The translations under genes and the position numbers were made by a program. Below the pieces are notes generated by a model. It was not told the origin of the DNA. It did no database searches and saw nothing but the letters and a program-made list of their open reading frames with translations. 64,000 bases of DNA from Azospirillum brasilense (GTDB lineage Bacteria; Pseudomonadota; Alphaproteobacteria; Azospirillales; Azospirillaceae), in assembly GCF_005222205.1 (NCBI RefSeq), contig NZ_CP032348.1, positions 1-64,000 of the forward strand, read 5' to 3'. Positions 36,988 to 45,495 of the stretch are shown here, piece after piece; the first letter of the stretch is position 1, and each line of letters begins with the position of its first letter.

Positions 36988-37422
36988 GTGAGCGGGCATC
37001 GCGAGGAAGGCGCCGCTGCACTTGCGGTGGTTGCGACCCGCTGGCGGTCCAGGCTGGCCGCGGCGCTGGCCGCCGTCCTTCTGCTGATCTTCGTCCAGGT
37101 GCCGGGGCAGGCGGTCGCCATGCTGTCCGCCGGTCTGGCGCAGTCCTTCTGGGCGGCGTCCATGTGCGGCCCGGATGGGGCGGCGGACCGGATGCCCGGC
37201 ACGCCCGACCAGCCGAAGCACGATCTGGAGCATTGCCTGGGCTGCCAGCTCGGCTGCGCGCCGCCGGCGATGCTGACCCCGGCGGATGTCGCCGTTCCGC
37301 CGCCGCGCCTGTCCGGGGCGCTGCGCCACCGTCCCCATCCGAACCGCAAATGCCGCCGCCCGCGCGGCCTGCGCCCGAACGCCCGTGCCCCGCCGATGAC
37401 GCGTCCTGCCACCACCAACTGA
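36988..37422 (+). CDS. DUF2946-family protein
   Basis: The protein has about 144 residues with one membrane helix (about 20-45) and a conserved-looking cysteine stretch HCLGCQLGCAPP. It is followed by a proline- and arginine-rich tail. DUF2946 proteins are commonly encoded beside copper genes, and a PCu(A)C chaperone follows 38 bases downstream. GTG 36988 has AGGGGG four bases away; GTG 36973 in the same frame is an alternative. A role in copper handling is inferred. Confidence 0.65.
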   Translation: MSGHREEGAAALAVVATRWRSRLAAALAAVLLLIFVQVPGQAVAMLSAGLAQSFWAASMCGPDGAADRMPGTPDQPKHDLEHCLGCQLGCAPPAMLTPADVAVPPPRLSGALRHRPHPNRKCRRPRGLRPNARAPPMTRPATTN

Positions 37423-37460
37423 TCGTTCGATTCATCTTCTCTTTGCAGGACACCGTCATC

Positions 37461-37967
37461 ATGAAGAAGCACGCCCTGGCGTTCGCCGCGCTGATCGCCC
37501 TGACCGCCGGCACCGCTCTGGCCCATGATTTCAAGGCCGGGCCGGTCGACATCGAACATCCCTGGGCCCGCGCCACGGCGCCCTCGGCCCCGAACGGCTC
37601 GGCCTACATGGTGCTGAGCACCCACGGCCCGGACAGCGACCGCCTGCTGTCGGCCAGCACGCCCGTCGCCGACAAGGCGGAGCTGCACACCCACCTGATG
37701 GACAACGGCGTCATGAAGATGCGCCAGGTCGACGCCATCGAGGTGGCGCCCGGATCGCCGACCGCGCTGCAGCCCGGCGGCCTGCACGTCATGCTGTTCG
37801 GCCTGAAGCAGCCGCTCGCTCCGGGAAAGGCGTTCCCGCTGACCCTGACCTTCGAGAAGGCCGGGCCGGTCACCGTCCAGGTGGACGTGCAGAGCGCCGG
37901 GTCCGCCGCCCCCTCCCATGGCGGCGCCGGCGGGCCGCAGGCCGGCGGCACGCAGCACAAGCATTGA
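37461..37967 (+). CDS. Periplasmic copper chaperone PCu(A)C
   Basis: The protein has 168 residues with a Sec signal peptide ending near residue 21 (GTALA then HDFKAGP). It has the PCu(A)C copper motif: HTHLMDNGVMKMRQ and the later GGLHVMLFG, giving the His/Met ligand set, with WARATAPSAPNGSAYM near the N-terminus. It carries copper in the periplasm, typically to cytochrome oxidase CuA. The C-terminus adds a His-Gly-Ala tail (HGGAGG ending QHKH) that may bind extra metal. It pairs with the DUF2946 gene. Confidence 0.9.
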   Translation: MKKHALAFAALIALTAGTALAHDFKAGPVDIEHPWARATAPSAPNGSAYMVLSTHGPDSDRLLSASTPVADKAELHTHLMDNGVMKMRQVDAIEVAPGSPTALQPGGLHVMLFGLKQPLAPGKAFPLTLTFEKAGPVTVQVDVQSAGSAAPSHGGAGGPQAGGTQHKH

Positions 37968-38148
37968 TGGCGCCGCGCCGCGCCGGCCTGTCGCGAAGGG
38001 TCGGCGCGGCCGCAACCGGCGGTCGGTGCTGGGGGCGGTCGGTACTGATATACCAGCATCGCATTTGACCGTCCGGCGCCATGGGCGCAGGGTGTGGCGC
38101 GCCGGTCCGGCAGAAGGCCGGCACGCCACAGGAAGGAACGCCCCGCCC

Positions 38149-38178
38149 ATGACTCCCCCCATGAGCGCCGCCCGATGA
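38149..38178 (+). CDS. Nine-codon leader ORF coupled to the DMT transporter
   Basis: ATG 38149 follows AGGAAGGA at a suitable distance. It opens a frame MTPPMSAAR whose TGA overlaps the ATG of the transporter gene (cgATGAcc). The transporter itself has no ribosome site of its own. Translation through this leader followed by re-initiation would explain how it is expressed. This is inference from spacing. Confidence 0.4.
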   Translation: MTPPMSAAR

Positions 38179-39104
38179 CCGCCACCGAGAAGGCCCTGGC
38201 GGCCAGCTCCTCCGGGCGGGCGGGCATCGCCTGGATGCTGCTCACCACGCTTCTGTTCGTGACGCAGGACGCGACCCTGCGCGTCCTCGTGCAGACCTAT
38301 CCCTTCGCGGAGGTCGCCTGGGCACGCTTCGCGGTGCATCTGGCCATCGCCTTCGTCGTGGTGGCGCTGCGCTCGCCCAGCCATCTGATCGCCCAACGCC
38401 CGGCGATGCAGATCCTCCGCTCCACGCTGCTGGCCGTGCTGACCCTGCTGGCGGCGGTGTCCTACAAGATCCTGCCCTTTGTCGACGTGGCGGCGATCGC
38501 CAACGTGGCCCCGGTCCTCGTCGCCGTCCTGTCGGTTCCGCTCCTCAAGGAGAAGGTCGGCTGGCGGCGTTCCCTGGGGGTGCTGGGCGGCTTCATCGGG
38601 GCGATGATCATCATCGGCCCGGCCAGCCTCGTCTTCCAATGGGCGATCCTGCTGCCGTTGGCCGCCGCGCTGTGCAACGCGCTCTACCAGATCGTCACGC
38701 GGCTGCTGCGCGGCGGCGATTCCACGCTGACGACCTTCTTCTACACCAGCATGGCCGGGACGGTGCTCTGCGGGCTGCTGCTGCCTTTCGGCTGGACGAC
38801 GCCGGACCTGACGGGGGCGGCGCTGATGATCATGCTCGGCGCGCTGGGGGCGTGCAGCCATTACTGCCTGATCCGCGCCTACTCGGTGGCGGACGCGGCG
38901 ACGGTGGCGCCCTTCGGCTACACGACGCTGATCTGGGCGGTGCTCTACGGCCTGCTGGTCTTCGGGGAGCCGCCCAGCGCCTCGACCCTCGCCGGTGGTC
39001 TGGTGATTGTCGCCGCCGGCATCTACATCTTCCACCGCGAGCAGGTGAGGGCGCGCGAGGCGGCCGTGAAGGAGCGGGCGAAAGAGGCGGCGAAGGAGGG
39101 CTGA
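38175..39104 (+). CDS. DMT-superfamily transporter, EamA type
   Basis: The protein has 309 residues with ten predicted membrane helices in two EamA repeats (WMLLTTLLFVTQDATLRVLV starts the first; WAILLPLAAALCNALYQIVT the second). The ending VLYGLLVFGEPPSASTLAGG and LVIVAAGIYIFHREQ is typical. A charged cytoplasmic tail follows. Family members export metabolites or amino acids; the substrate is unknown. The start ATG 38175 overlaps the stop of a short leader frame. Confidence 0.85.
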   Translation: MTATEKALAASSSGRAGIAWMLLTTLLFVTQDATLRVLVQTYPFAEVAWARFAVHLAIAFVVVALRSPSHLIAQRPAMQILRSTLLAVLTLLAAVSYKILPFVDVAAIANVAPVLVAVLSVPLLKEKVGWRRSLGVLGGFIGAMIIIGPASLVFQWAILLPLAAALCNALYQIVTRLLRGGDSTLTTFFYTSMAGTVLCGLLLPFGWTTPDLTGAALMIMLGALGACSHYCLIRAYSVADAATVAPFGYTTLIWAVLYGLLVFGEPPSASTLAGGLVIVAAGIYIFHREQVRAREAAVKERAKEAAKEG

Positions 39105-39216
39105 GCGGCCCCTTTTCCCGAGAGTTCCTTATGCCGGAGGCACGTACACAGGACGTCCAGGTACCCGAAATATCACGGGCCGCACGCGTCGAACTGTAAC
39201 ATGCTCCGCGTACCGT

Positions 39217-39246
39217 ACGCCGGTCGGTGAGGGCCGGCGTTTTTTC
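39217..39246 (+). terminator. Rho-independent terminator
   Basis: ACGCCGG at 39217-39223 and CCGGCGT at 39234-39240 form a 7-bp stem followed by a T run into 39246. It fits the end of the transporter transcript. Confidence 0.7.
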
Positions 39247-39271
39247 CCTTCCACCAGCAACGAGAACAGCA

Positions 39272-39469
39272 ATGAACGGACTGCCCAAGCAGACGTGGCG
39301 CTGCCGCGTTGCCGAACTGTTGAACGACCCCGTGGTCCAGGCCGTGTTGCGCCGGGACCGCCTGACCCACGAGCAGGTTCTGGCACAGCTCACCCCCATT
39401 GCCGAGCACCTGCGCCGCAACACTTCCCCCGAACGACCCGCAAGGCGGCTTCCGCGCGAAGCCTTCTGA
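39272..39469 (+). CDS. Small hypothetical protein
   Basis: The protein has 65 residues beginning MNGLPKQTWRCRVAELLNDP. It has two helical stretches and a basic C-terminus (RPARRLPREAF). No family recognised. It lies between two terminators, so it appears to be its own unit. The promoter is not evident. Confidence 0.5.
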   Translation: MNGLPKQTWRCRVAELLNDPVVQAVLRRDRLTHEQVLAQLTPIAEHLRRNTSPERPARRLPREAF

Positions 39470-39483
39470 CCTTCCAAAGAGAA

Positions 39484-39515
39484 AAGGCCGCCCGGTGGAA
39501 CGGGCGGCCTTCTTC
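39484..39515. terminator. Bidirectional terminator
   Basis: An 11-bp perfect stem (AAGGCCGCCCG at 39484-39494, CGGGCGGCCTT at 39501-39511) with a GTGGAA loop and flanking A and T runs separates the small plus-strand gene from the convergent ALDH7 gene. Confidence 0.85.
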
Positions 39516-39531
39516 TTTCAAGCCGGTTGGA

Positions 39532-41034
39532 TCAGCCGGCGATCTCGAACTTGATCCCCTGGGCCAGCGGCAGGGCGCGGGAGTAGTTCACCGTGGCCGT
39601 CTGGCGGCGCATGTAGCCCTTCCAGGCGTCGGACCCGGACTCGCGCCCGCCGCCCGTCTCCTTCTCGCCGCCGAAGGCGCCGCCGATTTCGGCACCCGAC
39701 GGGCCGATGTTGACGTTGGCGATGCCGCAGTCGCTGCCGGCCGCCGACAGGAAGCTCTCCGCCTCGCGGATGTCGGTGGTGAAGATGCAGGAGGACAGGC
39801 CCTGCGGCACCGCGTTCTGAAGCGCGATGGCCTCCTCCAGCGTCTCGTAGGTCAGGACGTAGAGGATCGGAGCGAAGGTCTCGTGGCGGACGATGTCGGT
39901 CTGGCCCGGCATCTCGACGATGGCCGGCTGCACGTACCAAGCGTCGGGATACTGGTCGGCGAGGGCGCGGCCGCCGCCGGTCACCACGCCGCCGTCGGCC
40001 TTGGCCTGCTCCAGCGCGCGCTGCATGCCCTCATAGGCGCCCTTGTCGTTGAGCGGGCCGACCAGAACGCCGGACTCCAGCGGGTTGCCGATGGGAACGG
40101 AGGCATAGGCGGCCTTCAGGCGCGGCAGCAGCGTGTCGCGCACGTCCTTGTGGACGATCAGGCGGCGCAGCGTGGTGCAGCGCTGGCCGCAGGTGCCCAC
40201 CGCCGAGAAGACGATGGCGCGCACCGCCATGTCGAGGTCGGCCGACGGCGCGACGATCATCGCGTTGTTGCCGCCCAGCTCCAGGATCGGGCGGGCGAAG
40301 CGCTCCGCCACCTTCAGCGCGACCTCGCGGCCCATGCGGGTCGAGCCGGTGGCCGACACGATGGGGACCAGCGGGCTGGCGACCAGCGCCTCGCCGACGT
40401 CGCGGCCGCCGTTGACGACCTGCAGCAGGTCCGCCGGGGCGTCGCCGAAGCGGGCCACCGCGCGCTCGAAGATGCGCTGGCAGGCCAGCGCGGTCAGCGG
40501 GGTCTTCTCCGACGGCTTCCAGATCACCGGATCGCCGCAGACCAGCGCCAGGGCGGCGTTCCAGGCCCAGACCGCGACCGGGAAGTTGAAGGCGGAGATC
40601 ACCGCGCAGGGGCCCATCGGGTGCCAGGTCTCGCGCATCGCGTGGCCCGGACGCTCCGACGCGATGGTCAGGCCGTAGAGCTGGCGGGACAGGCCGACCG
40701 CGAAGTCGCAGATGTCGATCATCTCCTGGACCTCGCCCAGGCCCTCCTGGAAGATCTTGCCCATCTCCAGCGTGACGAGACGGCCCAAATCCTCCTTGGC
40801 GTCGCGCAGCTCCTCGCCCAGCAGGCGGACCAGCTCGCCGCGGCGCGGCGCCGGGACGGAGCGCCAAGCCTCGAAGGCGCGCTGGGCGCGGGCGGCCACC
40901 TCCGGGATCTCCGACGCCGGGGTGACCGGCGCCACGCCCAGCGCAGCGCCGTCGATGGGCGAGCGGACGGACAGGCCGGCCCCGTCGGCGGGAAGCTCAA
41001 GGCCGAGGCGGGAGAGAAGGTCGCGGTGCTGCAT
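39532..41034 (-). CDS. ALDH7-type dehydrogenase, probable piperidine-6-carboxylate/aminoadipate-semialdehyde dehydrogenase
   Basis: The protein has 500 residues of the ALDH7 (antiquitin-like) family. Diagnostic stretches are ELGGNNAMIVAPSADLDMAV, the catalytic GTCGQRCTTLRRL, GSTRMGREVALKVAERF, and SGSDAWKGYMRRQTATVNYS near the C-terminus. It oxidises the semialdehyde/piperideine carboxylate of lysine breakdown to 2-aminoadipate with NAD(P). The start is the methionine at 41034. It follows the acetolactate-synthase-like gene by 35 bases on the same strand, and both lie under a divergent LysR gene. A probable lysine 6-dehydrogenase gene lies 11 kb away. Confidence 0.82.
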   Translation of the reverse strand: MQHRDLLSRLGLELPADGAGLSVRSPIDGAALGVAPVTPASEIPEVAARAQRAFEAWRSVPAPRRGELVRLLGEELRDAKEDLGRLVTLEMGKIFQEGLGEVQEMIDICDFAVGLSRQLYGLTIASERPGHAMRETWHPMGPCAVISAFNFPVAVWAWNAALALVCGDPVIWKPSEKTPLTALACQRIFERAVARFGDAPADLLQVVNGGRDVGEALVASPLVPIVSATGSTRMGREVALKVAERFARPILELGGNNAMIVAPSADLDMAVRAIVFSAVGTCGQRCTTLRRLIVHKDVRDTLLPRLKAAYASVPIGNPLESGVLVGPLNDKGAYEGMQRALEQAKADGGVVTGGGRALADQYPDAWYVQPAIVEMPGQTDIVRHETFAPILYVLTYETLEEAIALQNAVPQGLSSCIFTTDIREAESFLSAAGSDCGIANVNIGPSGAEIGGAFGGEKETGGGRESGSDAWKGYMRRQTATVNYSRALPLAQGIKFEIAG

Positions 41035-41069
41035 GGAAAAGGTCCTCGGTGTAAGGCAACCGGTGGAGG

Positions 41070-42728
41070 TTAGCGCTGGCGCCCGGCGGCGCGGATGTCG
41101 GACAGGCTGCGGTTCGGCGTCAGGGCCTCGGGGTCGAGCCTGACGTGCAGGAGGGCCGGCCGGCCGGCGGCGCGGGCGCGCTCGAAGGCCGGGGCGAACT
41201 CCTCCGTCCGCTCCACCGTTTCGCCATGGCCGCCATAAGCGCGGGCGAGGGCGGCGAAGTCCGGGTTGGTCAGGGCGGTGCCGGACACGCGGCCCGGATA
41301 CTCGCGCTCCTGGTGCATGCGGATGGTGCCGTACATGCCGTTGTCGATGACCAGAACGATGAGGTTGGCGCCCTCCTGCACGGCGGTTCCGAACTCCAGA
41401 CCAGTCATCTGGAAGCAGCCGTCGCCGGCGAAGCAGACCACGTCCCGCTCCGGGTGGAGCAGCTTGGCCGCGACGGCGGCGGGCAGGCCGTAGCCCATCG
41501 AGCCGCAGACCGGCGCGGCCTGCGTGGCGAAGCGGCGGAAGCGCCAGAAGCGGTGGATCCAGGTGGCGTAGTTGCCGGCGCCGTTGGTCAGGATGGCGTC
41601 GTCGGGCAGGGTGTCGCGCAGCCAGGACATGACGGCGCCCATCTGGACGTCGCCGGGGATGGTGGCCGGCGGCTCGCTCCAGGCGGTGTAGGCGGCGTGC
41701 GCGGTCTCGGCCTGACCGGCCCAGGCGGGGGAGGCCGGCGCCTCCAGCCCGGCCACGGCGTCGAGGAAGCCGCCCGGCGTGGCGTTGATGGCGAGGTCGG
41801 GGTTGTAGACGCGGCCCAGCTCCTCCGCCCCCGGATGGACGTGGATCAGCGTCTTGCCGGTCTCCGGGATGCCGAGCAGCCCGTAGCTCTGCGACGGCAC
41901 CTCCGAGAAGCGGCCGCCGAGCAGCAGGATCACGTCGGCGTCCTTCACCAGGGCGACCAGCTTCGGGTTGATGCCCAGCCCGATGTCGCCCGCGTAGTTC
42001 GGGTGCGTGTGGTCGAACAGCATCTGGCGGCGGAAGGTGACGGCCACCGGCAGCGCGAAGGTCTCGGCGAAGACGTGCAGCGAGGCCACCGCGTTCTCGG
42101 TCCAACGGGAGCCGCCGGCGATGACCAGCGGACGCTTCGCCCCGGCGAGCAGCCGTCCGACCTCGGCGACCTGGGCGGGGGTCGGGGCGCTGTCCACCGG
42201 GCGGGCGGGGCGGGCGGCGGTCACGTCCGCCGTCTCCACCAGCATGTCCTCCGGCAGCACCAGCACGACCGGGCCGGGGCGGCCGGCGAGTGCCGTATGG
42301 AAGGCGCGGCTGACCATCTCCGGCACGCGGTCGGCGCTGTCGATCTCGGCCACCCACTTGGCCATGCCGCCGAACATGAGCGTGTAGTCGACCTCCTGGA
42401 AGGCGTCGCGCCCGCGCATGCCGCGCTCGATCTGGCCGATGAACAGGATCATTGGGGTGGAGTCCTGCTGCGCCACATGGACGCCCGGCGCGGCGTTGGT
42501 GGCGCCGGGGCCGCGGGTGACGAAGCAGATGCCCGGCCGGCCGGTCAGCTTGCCCTCGGCCTCCGCCATCATGGCCGCACCGCTCTCGTGGCGGGCGTTG
42601 ATCGTGCGGATCGAGGAATCGTGCAGCGCGTCCAGCACGGCGAGATAGCTTTCGCCCGGCACGCAGAACACGCGCTCGACGCCCTGCGCCTCCAGCGCAT
42701 CGACGATCAACTGGCCTCCGGTCTTCAT
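41070..42728 (-). CDS. Thiamine-diphosphate enzyme, acetolactate-synthase-like
   Basis: The protein has 552 residues of the POX/ALS superfamily with the activating glutamate in NARHESGAAMMAEAEG, a central NAD/FAD-like domain, and the cofactor motif CFAGDGCFQMTGLEFGTAVQ through VIDNGMYGTIRMHQ. Several large catabolic families share this layout, so acetolactate synthase itself is not proven. No small regulatory subunit is next to it, which speaks against a biosynthetic role. ATG 42728 was preferred; a TTG at 42758 sits too close to a GAGGAGG site. Its partner is the ALDH7 gene downstream. A decarboxylase or ligase of 2-oxo acids is possible. Confidence 0.75.
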   Translation of the reverse strand: MKTGGQLIVDALEAQGVERVFCVPGESYLAVLDALHDSSIRTINARHESGAAMMAEAEGKLTGRPGICFVTRGPGATNAAPGVHVAQQDSTPMILFIGQIERGMRGRDAFQEVDYTLMFGGMAKWVAEIDSADRVPEMVSRAFHTALAGRPGPVVLVLPEDMLVETADVTAARPARPVDSAPTPAQVAEVGRLLAGAKRPLVIAGGSRWTENAVASLHVFAETFALPVAVTFRRQMLFDHTHPNYAGDIGLGINPKLVALVKDADVILLLGGRFSEVPSQSYGLLGIPETGKTLIHVHPGAEELGRVYNPDLAINATPGGFLDAVAGLEAPASPAWAGQAETAHAAYTAWSEPPATIPGDVQMGAVMSWLRDTLPDDAILTNGAGNYATWIHRFWRFRRFATQAAPVCGSMGYGLPAAVAAKLLHPERDVVCFAGDGCFQMTGLEFGTAVQEGANLIVLVIDNGMYGTIRMHQEREYPGRVSGTALTNPDFAALARAYGGHGETVERTEEFAPAFERARAAGRPALLHVRLDPEALTPNRSLSDIRAAGRQR

Positions 42729-42813
42729 AGCGCGCTCGTTCCTCGGCTGGGCGTTCAAATCCTCCTCAATCTGGCGGCAGGCCCCGCCCCGCGCAACCGA
42801 CTTTCTTTCCCCC

Positions 42814-42836
42814 GGTCATGAGCTATAGTCATGACC
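42814..42836. promoter_or_regulatory. Operator GGTCATGA-N7-TCATGACC
   Basis: A perfect 8-bp inverted repeat with a 7-nt spacer (GCTATAG) ends two bases before the ATG of the LysR gene and faces the divergent enzyme pair. The shape suits LysR-type binding (T-N11-A) and autorepression. Confidence 0.6.
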
Positions 42837-42837
42837 C

Positions 42838-43746
42838 ATGGGTCTGCAACGCCGCCTTCTCCCCTCCATGAGCGCGCTCTCCGCCTTCGAGGCGGCGGCG
42901 CGCACCGGCAGCTTCACCGCCGCGGCGCAGGAACTGGCGCTGACCCAGGGCGCCGTCAGCCGCCAGATCAAGGCGCTGGAGGACCAGCTCCGCGTCCCGC
43001 TGTTCGTGCGCCGCGACCAGCGCGTGACCCTGACCCCGGCCGGAGAATCCTACGCGGCGGAGGTGCGGGAGGCGCTGCACCGGGTGGGCGCGGCGACGCT
43101 GCGGGTCATGACCGCGCCGCAGGGGGGCGTGCTGAAGCTGGCCGTCCTGCCGACCTTCGGCACGCGCTGGCTGGTGCCGCGCCTGCCCGCCTTCCAGGCG
43201 GCGCACCCGCAGGTCATCATCCATTTCATGACGAAGATGGAGCCCTTCGACTTCCGGTCGGAGGATCTGGACGCCGCCATCCATTTCGGCGCCGCCGACT
43301 GGCCCGGCGCCGTCTGCGAGCGGCTGATGGAGGAGGAGGTCCTGCCGCTCTGCGCCCCGTCCTTCCTGGCCGCCCACCCGATCCAGGAGCCGGGAGACCT
43401 CGTGGCGCTGCCCCTGCTGCACACCACCAGCCGCCCGGAGGCGTGGCGGGACTGGTTCGCCGCCCAGGGCATCGAGCGGCACGAAGGCGCCGGCATGTTC
43501 TTCGAGCAGTTCTCCACCACCGCCCAGGCGGCGATCACCGGGCTGGGGGTGGCGCTGCTGCCGACCCTGCTGGTGCAGGCGGAGATGCGGGACGGGGCGC
43601 TGGTCCCGGCACTGGACCGGCCCTACCGGAACCCGGACCGCGCCTATCACCTCGTCCACCCGCCGTCACGGGCGCACCACCCGCCGCTGGCGGCATTCCG
43701 GGAATGGCTGCTGGGGCAGTCCGTCGGCCACGCCGGAAGCGCTTGA
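42838..43746 (+). CDS. LysR-family regulator, GcvA-like
   Basis: The protein has 302 residues. The helix-turn-helix is SMSALSAFEAAARTGSFTAA and LALTQGAVSRQIKALEDQL. The effector part (LKLAVLPTFGTRWLVPRLPA, then IHFMTKMEPFDFRSEDLDAA and AIHFGAADWPG) matches the GcvA-like subgroup. It is divergent from the ALS-like/ALDH7 pair with a strong palindrome between them, so it most likely controls that pair. The inducer is unknown. Confidence 0.85.
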   Translation: MGLQRRLLPSMSALSAFEAAARTGSFTAAAQELALTQGAVSRQIKALEDQLRVPLFVRRDQRVTLTPAGESYAAEVREALHRVGAATLRVMTAPQGGVLKLAVLPTFGTRWLVPRLPAFQAAHPQVIIHFMTKMEPFDFRSEDLDAAIHFGAADWPGAVCERLMEEEVLPLCAPSFLAAHPIQEPGDLVALPLLHTTSRPEAWRDWFAAQGIERHEGAGMFFEQFSTTAQAAITGLGVALLPTLLVQAEMRDGALVPALDRPYRNPDRAYHLVHPPSRAHHPPLAAFREWLLGQSVGHAGSA

Positions 43747-43911
43747 GAACACAGCAAAAACCCCCTTTTGCAAGCCGAGGGGCGGGAAAAGGGCCGGGAC
43801 GGGGCGTCCTCGTCAGGGCAGACAGGCCCTGCCCGTATGACGTTTTTGCTGCAAATTCATGGCGCCCGGCGTTAAGAGGAAACGGCAGAACCGACCGAGA
43901 GAACCGTTTCC

Positions 43912-44559
43912 ATGCTGCTGCTGCGCGCCATCCGCTCCATGATGCCCAAGGAAGAGCGGGTCATTGAGCAATTCATCGAGCAGGCCCGCCACATCGTCGA
44001 CGCCGCGGCCGCCCTGGAAGCCGTCATGCAGGCCGGTCCGGAGGAGCGCGCCGACCGCACCGCGACGCTGAAGCGGATCGAGAAGGACGCCGACCGCGTC
44101 GCCAAGGACGCCGGGCGCGGGCTGCACCGTGCCTTCATCACCCCCTTCGACCGGTCGGAGATCCAGGCGCTGATCAACGCGCTCGACGACTGCATCGACC
44201 TGATGGACGAGGTGCCGCGCCTCGCCGCGCTCTACGGTATCGAGACCTTCGACGACCGGATGATGCGCATGGCGGCGATCGGCCGCCGTCAGGCCGCCCT
44301 GCTGTCGGAGGTCATGCCGCTGCTGACCAAGATCTCGGTCCACGCCGACCGCATCCTGCACATTTGCGGCCAGATCTCCGACCTGGAGGACGAGGCCGAC
44401 GAGATCCTGCGCGACGCCATGAAGTCGCTGATCGCCGAGCGCCCGGAGATGATCGACTTCCTGGGCCGCCGCGAGGTCTATGAGCTGCTGGAGGCCGTCA
44501 CCGACCGTTGCGACGACGTGGGCGACCTGATCGAAGGGATCACCCTGGATCAGGCGTAA
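43912..44559 (+). CDS. DUF47/PhoU-like protein
   Basis: The protein has 215 residues, all helical, matching the DUF47 family (PKEERVIEQFIEQARHIVDA, KRIEKDADRVAKDAGRGLHR, FITPFDRSEIQALINALDD, ISDLEDEADEILRDAM). These proteins normally accompany and regulate a Pit-type phosphate permease. Here the next gene on this strand is not a permease: the neighbour is a convergent SDR gene. It may serve a permease elsewhere or be an orphan copy. Confidence 0.85.
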   Translation: MLLLRAIRSMMPKEERVIEQFIEQARHIVDAAAALEAVMQAGPEERADRTATLKRIEKDADRVAKDAGRGLHRAFITPFDRSEIQALINALDDCIDLMDEVPRLAALYGIETFDDRMMRMAAIGRRQAALLSEVMPLLTKISVHADRILHICGQISDLEDEADEILRDAMKSLIAERPEMIDFLGRREVYELLEAVTDRCDDVGDLIEGITLDQA

Positions 44560-44581
44560 GGGCGGTTCTCGCCCAAGGGCA

Positions 44582-44602
44582 GGGGAGCGAAAGCCGCTCC
44601 CC
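44582..44602. terminator. Hairpin between convergent genes
   Basis: GGGGAGCG (44582-44589) pairs with CGCTCCCC (44595-44602) around AAAGC, between the DUF47 gene and the convergent SDR gene. It lacks a T run, so termination is probable rather than certain. Confidence 0.5.
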
Positions 44603-44627
44603 GCTCACATCCGGCTCAGATATCAAC

Positions 44628-45392
44628 TCAAACCTGGGCCATGCCGCCGTCGGCGAACAGTTCCACGCCGTTGACGAAGCTGCTGTCGTCGGACGCCAGG
44701 AAAACGGCGGCCTTGGCGATTTCGTCGGGATCGCCGACGCGGCCCAGCGGCACCTGCGCCGCCAGATAATCCACCAAGCCCTGCTGCTGCGCCGCGTCCG
44801 GACCGGCCAGCTCGACCAGACCCGGCGTGCGGATCGGACCGGGGCTGAGCGTGTTGACGCGGATGCCGCGGTCCTTCAGGTCGAGGATCCAGCTGCGGGC
44901 GAAGTTGCGCACCGCCGCCTTGCTGGCGCTGTAGACGCTGAAGGCCGCCGTGCCCATGCTGCCGGCGGTGGACCCGGCGAGGATCACCGACGCGCCCCGG
45001 CCGAGCAGCGGCAGCGCCTTCTGCACGGTGAACAGCACGCCCTTCACATTGCGGTTGAAGGTGTCCTCGTACTGCTCCTCGGTGATGGCGCCCAGCGGCA
45101 GCATGCCGCCGCCGCCGGCGTTGGCGTACAGCACGTCGAGGCGGCCCGCCTCGCTCTCGATCCGGGCATAGAGCCGGTCGAGATCGGCCAGATTGGACGA
45201 GTCGGCCTGCACCCCCGTCGCTGTGCCGCCGGCGGCGCGGATCGCCGCGACCGCGGCCTCCAGTTCGGACGGGCGGCGGCCGGTGAGATAGACGGCCGCA
45301 CCTTCGGCGGCAAAGCGCTTGGCCGCGGCGAGGCCGATGCCGCTGGTGGCGCCGGTGACGAGGGTGATCTTACCGTCGAGCTTGCGTGACAT
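44628..45392 (-). CDS. Short-chain dehydrogenase/reductase
   Basis: The protein has 254 residues with the classical SDR cofactor motif [21 protein letters not shown], the catalytic Ser in [16 protein letters not shown] with the catalytic Tyr and Lys, and a C-terminal [13 protein letters not shown]. The TGRRPSE region after the second strand suggests NADP use. The substrate is unknown. AAGGAGA precedes the start at 45392. A LysR gene is divergent and probably controls it. Confidence 0.88.
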   Translation of the reverse strand: MSRKLDGKITLVTGATSGIGLAAAKRFAAEGAAVYLTGRRPSELEAAVAAIRAAGGTATGVQADSSNLADLDRLYARIESEAGRLDVLYANAGGGGMLPLGAITEEQYEDTFNRNVKGVLFTVQKALPLLGRGASVILAGSTAGSMGTAAFSVYSASKAAVRNFARSWILDLKDRGIRVNTLSPGPIRTPGLVELAGPDAAQQQGLVDYLAAQVPLGRVGDPDEIAKAAVFLASDDSSFVNGVELFADGGMAQV

Positions 45393-45495
45393 TGGAAGTC
45401 TCCTTGGGATTGGGGTGTTCGTTGGAGACAAAGCTATCGACGGCGGATGCGCATCGAAATAGAAACGACTGAAAACCATCGTTGCAGGATTGGCG

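Noticed and set aside
41035-42357. Apparent N-terminal extension of the ALDH7 gene to 941 codons
   Set aside because: The extension is the wrong frame of the ALS-like gene; a normal ALDH7 start lies at 41034.
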